Below, piece by piece: positions 6,070 through 9,056 of a DNA stretch of 9,056 nt; within the stretch, counting starts at the first letter, position 1; each line of letters starts with the position of its first letter. A program made the translations under genes and the position numbers. The notes under the pieces are model-generated. The model saw nothing but the letters and a program-made list of their open reading frames with translations, was not told where the DNA came from and searched no databases. Source of the stretch: Frankiaceae bacterium (lineage in GTDB: Bacteria; Actinomycetota; Actinomycetes; JAVEEJ01); assembly GCA_030840515.1 (NCBI GenBank), contig JAVEEJ010000015.1, positions 1 to 9,056 on the forward strand, in the 5' to 3' direction.

Positions 6070-7239
6070 GTGCCTGTCCGTGCCGCGTGGGTCGTGCGAG
6101 CGGTGGCTGCTGCCGCGCTCGCGCTCACCGGCCTGACCGGCTGCTCCGGACCCTCCGCTCACTCGAGCACGGAACGCGGGTCTGAGGCGGCGGGGCCGTT
6201 GACACCCCAGCTCACGGCCACACCGCTCGCCCCGCTGCAGCAGCGCAGCCGCGCCGACGTACTCGTCCTCTCCCCTCGTTCCCTGCCCGATTCCCTCGTC
6301 GCACGCCTGAGCAAGCTGCAGCACACTGCCGCTGCTACCCGGGTGGCGAGCGGCAGCGTGACCGTGGGCGGCGAAACCGTCCACGTGATCGCCGTCGACC
6401 CCGCGCGGTTCCGGGCGTTCGCTCCCGCGGGTACGGCGGAGACCACCGCGGTCTGGGACGCCGTCTCGCGCGGAGAGCTCGTCGTGGCCCACGCGACGGC
6501 GAAGGCGCTGCGGCTCGAGCTCGGCTCCACGGTGCTGGTGCTGGCCGCCGGCGGCGTCGTGCCCTTGCGGCTCGGGGCGCTCGCCACGACCCTCCCGGGT
6601 GCGGACTTCCTCGTCGACCGTCGCCTCATCAGCACGCTGCACCTGCGACGCGACACCGGCGTTGTGCTGTCCGCACGAGCGGCCGACTCCGCCGTACTCG
6701 CCTCCGAGGCCCGCAAGGTCGCCGGCAAGACCGCGCGGATCGACCTGCTGACCCCTCCGAAGGCCAACCCGGTCGCGTTCCTCACCGGGTCGCGGGCGGC
6801 GAGGGCGTTCGGGGCGTTCAGCTACCGCTACTTCTCCGACGGCACCATCGAGCCGGACGCGCGCTGGGTCGCGGAGAACATCCGCACCGAGCGGGTACCG
6901 ATCCTCGGCGTCGTCACCTGCCACCGGCTCATGCTGGCTCAGCTCGTCGCGGCGTTGCGCGATGTGCAGCGCGCAGGGTTGTCCTCCGCGCTTCATCCGG
7001 ACGAGTACGGCGGCTGCTACGTACCGCGCTTCATCGAGCGCAGCCCCGAGCACCCGATCTCACTGCACACCTGGGGCATCGCGATCGACCTCAACGTCCC
7101 GGGCAACCTGCGCGGCACGCGCGGTCGGATGGACCGGCGAGTGGTCGCCATCTTCAAGCGTTGGGGCTTCCGCTGGGGGGGCGACTGGAGCTGGACCGAC
7201 CCGATGCACTTCGAGCTCGGTGCGCTGCTGAAGACCTAG
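6070..7239 (+). CDS. predicted lipoprotein with MacB-like N-terminal region and M15 zinc peptidase domain
   Basis: The protein has 389 residues. The start is a GTG with GAGGAG (6057-6062) seven bases upstream. A lipoprotein signal peptide is clear: basic start, hydrophobic AVAAAALALTGL, lipobox LTGC with Cys25 as the lipid-bearing residue, so it is outside the cell and anchored to the membrane. Residues about 60-230 resemble the extracytoplasmic core domain of FtsX/MacB-type ABC permeases (VHVIAVDPARFRAF, GELVVAHATAKALRLELGS, LRLGALATTLPGADFLVDRR) but lack the membrane helices. Residues about 270-389 are an M15 peptidase of the D-Ala-D-Ala carboxypeptidase/endolysin type: GGCYVPR, SLHTWGIAIDLN with His333 and Asp340, and WTDPMHFEL with Asp377 and His380, giving the two-His, one-Asp zinc site plus catalytic acid. 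Cys284 and Cys316 could pair. The probable substrate is a peptidoglycan stem peptide. The M15 call is sure, the N-terminal domain call moderate. Confidence 0.88.
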   Translation: MPVRAAWVVRAVAAAALALTGLTGCSGPSAHSSTERGSEAAGPLTPQLTATPLAPLQQRSRADVLVLSPRSLPDSLVARLSKLQHTAAATRVASGSVTVGGETVHVIAVDPARFRAFAPAGTAETTAVWDAVSRGELVVAHATAKALRLELGSTVLVLAAGGVVPLRLGALATTLPGADFLVDRRLISTLHLRRDTGVVLSARAADSAVLASEARKVAGKTARIDLLTPPKANPVAFLTGSRAARAFGAFSYRYFSDGTIEPDARWVAENIRTERVPILGVVTCHRLMLAQLVAALRDVQRAGLSSALHPDEYGGCYVPRFIERSPEHPISLHTWGIAIDLNVPGNLRGTRGRMDRRVVAIFKRWGFRWGGDWSWTDPMHFELGALLKT

Positions 7240-8069
7240 CGGGTGCGACGGGCGGCGACGCCGACCCAGAGCCCAGCCATGTGCAGGGCGAGCATCGCGG
7301 CGATCGCCAGGACGAGGACGCGGCGGGTGTCGAACGGCGGGGTGTTCGCAGGGATCGACAGGCGCAGGAGTGGCGCGTCCGGACGCGCGACCTCCACGCG
7401 GCTGAGCGGACGCGTGGCGATCGGCGTGCGGGCGCTCCCGCGGTCGCTGCGCGGCAGCGGGCGCGGGGCTGCGGCCGGGCTGCTCTTCGGGGCGGTGCGA
7501 ACCGGTGCGGTCTTGGTGGTCACCGCCGGCGTGGTGGTGACCGGGGCCTTGTGGCGAACCACGGGCTTCGGCGCGGTCCTGGTGGCGGTCCCGGTGGAGT
7601 AGGCGTCGACCAGGTCCATGGTGTTCCAGGCCCGGCCGCCCGCGAAGACCACGGCGTTGCCGATGTAGCGGAACTCCTTGGTGAGCACGTTGTCGCGGTG
7701 CTCGGGCGAAGCCATGTAGGCGTCGAACAGACCGTCCGGGTCCTGCGTGTCCGCGTCACCGACGTTCTCGCCGTAGACGGTCCACTGCGACGAGCCGTGG
7801 GACTCGAGCTGGGACCGCAGGTTGGGGTTGTGCGAGAGCGCCTGGTCCGAGGCCAGCCGCTCGGTCCAGGCACCCGCGACCGTCTGGGTGCCGCTGGCGA
7901 CGGTGACGGGCTGCAGTCCGTGCTGCTGGCGGGTCGCGTTGAACAGGTCAAGCAGGCGGGCGGCGTAGGTCTGCGGCGTGTACGCCGTCGCGGCGTTGGC
8001 CGCACCGGGGAGGACGAGAGCTGCCAGGAGCATCGCGAGCAGGAGACTCGAGCGGACGAGCTTGCTCAT
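7236..8069 (-). CDS. secreted CAP-domain (SCP/YkwD-like) protein with C-terminal membrane anchor
   Basis: The protein has 277 residues from the ATG at 8069-8067. GGAG sits five bases upstream; an in-frame GTG at 8096 is less likely because it would place nine residues before a normal signal peptide. The signal peptide is MSKLVRSS, then LLLAMLLAALVLPG, with cleavage expected after ANA (residue 26). The CAP domain spans about 35-158 and keeps cavity residues His80 (SHNP), Glu101 (YGENVG) and His124 (SPEHRDNV), with NAVVFAGGRAWNTMDLVDA as the final strands. Residues about 161-245 form a Thr/Pro/Ala/Lys-rich linker of the wall-spanning kind. Residues 250-272 are a hydrophobic helix followed by RRTR, a stop-transfer anchor without a sortase motif. 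Bacterial CAP proteins are mostly of unknown biochemical function. It converges on the M15 lipoprotein gene and their stop codons overlap in CTAG. Confidence 0.88.
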   Translation of the reverse strand: MSKLVRSSLLLAMLLAALVLPGAANAATAYTPQTYAARLLDLFNATRQQHGLQPVTVASGTQTVAGAWTERLASDQALSHNPNLRSQLESHGSSQWTVYGENVGDADTQDPDGLFDAYMASPEHRDNVLTKEFRYIGNAVVFAGGRAWNTMDLVDAYSTGTATRTAPKPVVRHKAPVTTTPAVTTKTAPVRTAPKSSPAAAPRPLPRSDRGSARTPIATRPLSRVEVARPDAPLLRLSIPANTPPFDTRRVLVLAIAAMLALHMAGLWVGVAARRTR

Positions 8070-8074
8070 CTGGA

Positions 8075-8078
8075 CTCC
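8075..8078 (-). promoter_or_regulatory. ribosome binding site that fixes the CAP protein start
   Basis: The minus strand reads GGAG with five bases before the ATG at 8069. It supports the start directly ahead of the signal peptide over the GTG at 8096. Confidence 0.55.
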
Positions 8079-8170
8079 GTCGGCGCTGGGGGTCACGTCG
8101 TCGGAATAACTAGACGAGTGCCCTCTGGGATACGCCGTTCAGGCTAGGAATCCTTCGGGCATCGACGCGC

Positions 8171-8217
8171 AAAAACGGACGACCCGGCCAGGAAAATTCT
8201 CCTGACCGGGTCGTCCG
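8171..8217 (-). terminator. intrinsic terminator of groEL1
   Basis: Arms CGGACGACCCGG (8176-8187) and CCGGGTCGTCCG (8206-8217) pair perfectly over 12 bp. Inside them CAGGA (8189-8193) and TCCTG (8200-8204) pair around a six-base loop. The one remaining position (8188/8205) is a C/A mismatch if read on the plus strand but a U-G wobble in minus-strand RNA, giving an unbroken 18-bp stem. In that direction the stem is followed at once by five U (8175-8171). Both facts show that it works for the minus strand, 36 to 82 bases after the groEL1 stop. Confidence 0.9.
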
Positions 8218-8225
8218 GTGGTCCA

Positions 8226-8246
8226 GGGCTAGTCAGTGACTAGCCC
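8226..8246. repeat. 21-base palindrome between the groEL1 stop and its terminator
   Basis: Arms GGGCTAGTCA and TGACTAGCCC are perfect complements with a single central base. It begins only six bases past the groEL1 stop in the direction of transcription and has no T-tract. It could be a second 3' hairpin that protects the mRNA end, or a protein-binding site. Confidence 0.6.
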
Positions 8247-8252
8247 AGGGGG

Positions 8253-9056
8253 TCAGTGCGCGTGCCCGTGGCCTCCGTGAGAGTGGCCGTGGCCGCTTCC
8301 GGCGTCCGACTCCTCTTCCTTCTTCTCCACCACGAGCGTCTCGGTGGTGAGCAGCATCGCCGCGATCGAGGCCGCGTTGCGCACGGCGCTCCGCGTGACC
8401 TTGACCGGGTCGATGACGCCCTGAGCCATCAGGTCGCCGTACTCGCCACTCGCTGCGTTGAGGCCCTGACCGCGGCCGAGCTCACGCACCTTGGCGACCA
8501 CGACGTAGCCCTCGTGGCCGGCGTTCTGGGCGATCCAGCGCAGCGGCTCGTCGAGCGCCTTGCGGACCACGGTCACGCCGGTGGCCTCATCGCCCTCGAG
8601 CCCGAGGTTCTTGTCCAGCACAGCGGCCGCGTGGACGAGGGCCGAGCCACCGCCGGAGACGATGCCCTCCTCGACCGCTGCGCGGGTCGCCGAGATGGCG
8701 TCCTCGAGCCGGTGCTTCTTCTCCTTGAGCTCGACCTCGGTGGCCGCGCCGACCTTGATGATGCAGACGCCGCCCGAGAGCTTGGCGAGCCGCTCCTGGA
8801 GCTTCTCCTTGTCCCAGTCGCTGTCGCTGGCCTCGATCTCGTTCTTGATCTGCTTGACGCGGTCGACGACAGCCTCGGAGTCGCCCCCGCCGTCGACGAC
8901 GGTGGTGTCGTCCTTGGTGACCACGACCCGACGCGCGGTGCCGAGCACCTCGAGCCCGACGGCGTCGAGCTTGAGCCCGACCTCGGGGGCGATGACCTGC
9001 GCACCGGTGAGGGTGGCGAGGTCCTGCAGCATCGCCTTGCGGCGGTCACCGAAGCC
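8253..9056 (-). CDS. groEL1: 60 kDa chaperonin GroEL1, C-terminal half
   Basis: The frame runs from the right edge (GFGDRRKAM, a GroEL apical-domain signature) to the TGA at 8255-8253, giving 267 residues, about half of the usual 540. Landmarks are LQDLATLTGAQVI, LAKLSGGVCIIKVGAATEVE, EKKHRLEDAISATRAAVEEG with the Asp that activates ATP hydrolysis, GGGSALV, LNAASGEYGDLMAQGVIDP (nucleotide pocket) and AASIAAMLLTTETLV. GroEL folds client proteins in the cytoplasm with GroES. The C-terminus is SGHGHSHGGHGHAH, with six His, instead of the Gly-Met repeats of ordinary GroEL; such a His-rich tail marks the GroEL1 (Cpn60.1) paralogue of actinobacteria, the one commonly next to groES. The start, groES and any heat-shock operator lie outside the window. 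The usual VPGGG appears as VSGGG. A strong terminator follows the gene. Confidence 0.95.
   Translation of the reverse strand, partial: GFGDRRKAMLQDLATLTGAQVIAPEVGLKLDAVGLEVLGTARRVVVTKDDTTVVDGGGDSEAVVDRVKQIKNEIEASDSDWDKEKLQERLAKLSGGVCIIKVGAATEVELKEKKHRLEDAISATRAAVEEGIVSGGGSALVHAAAVLDKNLGLEGDEATGVTVVRKALDEPLRWIAQNAGHEGYVVVAKVRELGRGQGLNAASGEYGDLMAQGVIDPVKVTRSAVRNAASIAAMLLTTETLVVEKKEEESDAGSGHGHSHGGHGHAH

Noticed and set aside
6046..7053. Long open frame on the minus strand opposite the M15 lipoprotein gene
   Set aside because: The translation is Arg/Gly/Glu-rich low complexity with no domain, while the plus strand shows a signal peptide, lipobox and zinc motifs. Long antisense frames are usual in GC-rich DNA.
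7161..8147. Long open frame on the plus strand opposite the CAP protein gene
   Set aside because: It overlaps the peptidase gene in another frame, has biased Gly/Arg/Val composition and no recognisable domain. The minus-strand CAP protein has clear motifs.

Overview
The window is high-GC DNA from an actinobacterium (Actinomycetota, class Actinomycetes). The evidence is a WhiB-family iron-sulfur regulator, a GroEL with a His-rich tail (the GroEL1 type), a DUF5319 protein and the guaB-guaB3 pair. I cannot name the genus. As I recall them, the groEL1 to guaB3 blocks of Mycobacterium tuberculosis (groEL1, whiB3, Rv3415c, sigD, Rv3412, guaB2, guaB3) and Streptomyces coelicolor (groEL1, whiD, bldM, sigD, guaB, guaB3) have the same backbone. 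Here no sigD lies between the BldM-like gene and the DUF5319 gene.

Layout, left to right. (1) Positions 1-354 (+) are the C-terminal part of a TetR-family regulator. (2) A minus-strand purine operon runs right to left: guaB (3380-1860), guaB3 (1848-724) and a small Rossmann-like protein of unknown function (699-322). The 3' end of the last gene overlaps the TetR gene. (3) A DUF5319 gene (3463-3846, +) diverges from guaB and may be leaderless. (4) A minus-strand pair follows: a BldM-like orphan response regulator (4447-3860) and, upstream of it, an all-helical TPR-like protein (5483-4560). (5) Divergent from the TPR gene is a WhiD/WhiB3-type regulator (5695-5985, +), then a predicted lipoprotein with a C-terminal M15 zinc peptidase domain (6070-7239, +). 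(6) Convergent with the peptidase, sharing a CTAG stop overlap, is a secreted CAP-domain protein with a C-terminal membrane anchor (8069-7236, -). (7) At the right edge is the 3' half of groEL1 (minus strand), followed downstream by a strong intrinsic terminator.

Functionally, the window combines GMP biosynthesis (guaB, guaB3), developmental or redox-type transcription control (WhiB, BldM-like), two exported proteins probably acting at the cell envelope, and a chaperonin. The most notable observations are changed active-site residues. GuaB has Ser in place of the flap Arg of the catalytic Arg-Tyr pair. GuaB3 has no Cys in the loop that holds the catalytic Cys of IMP dehydrogenase. The BldM-like receiver has Gly54 at the phosphoacceptor position and His in place of the conserved Lys. 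I found no mobile element, CRISPR array or RNA gene, and no gene-free stretch longer than 300 bases. The largest gaps are 5484-5694 and 8070-8252.
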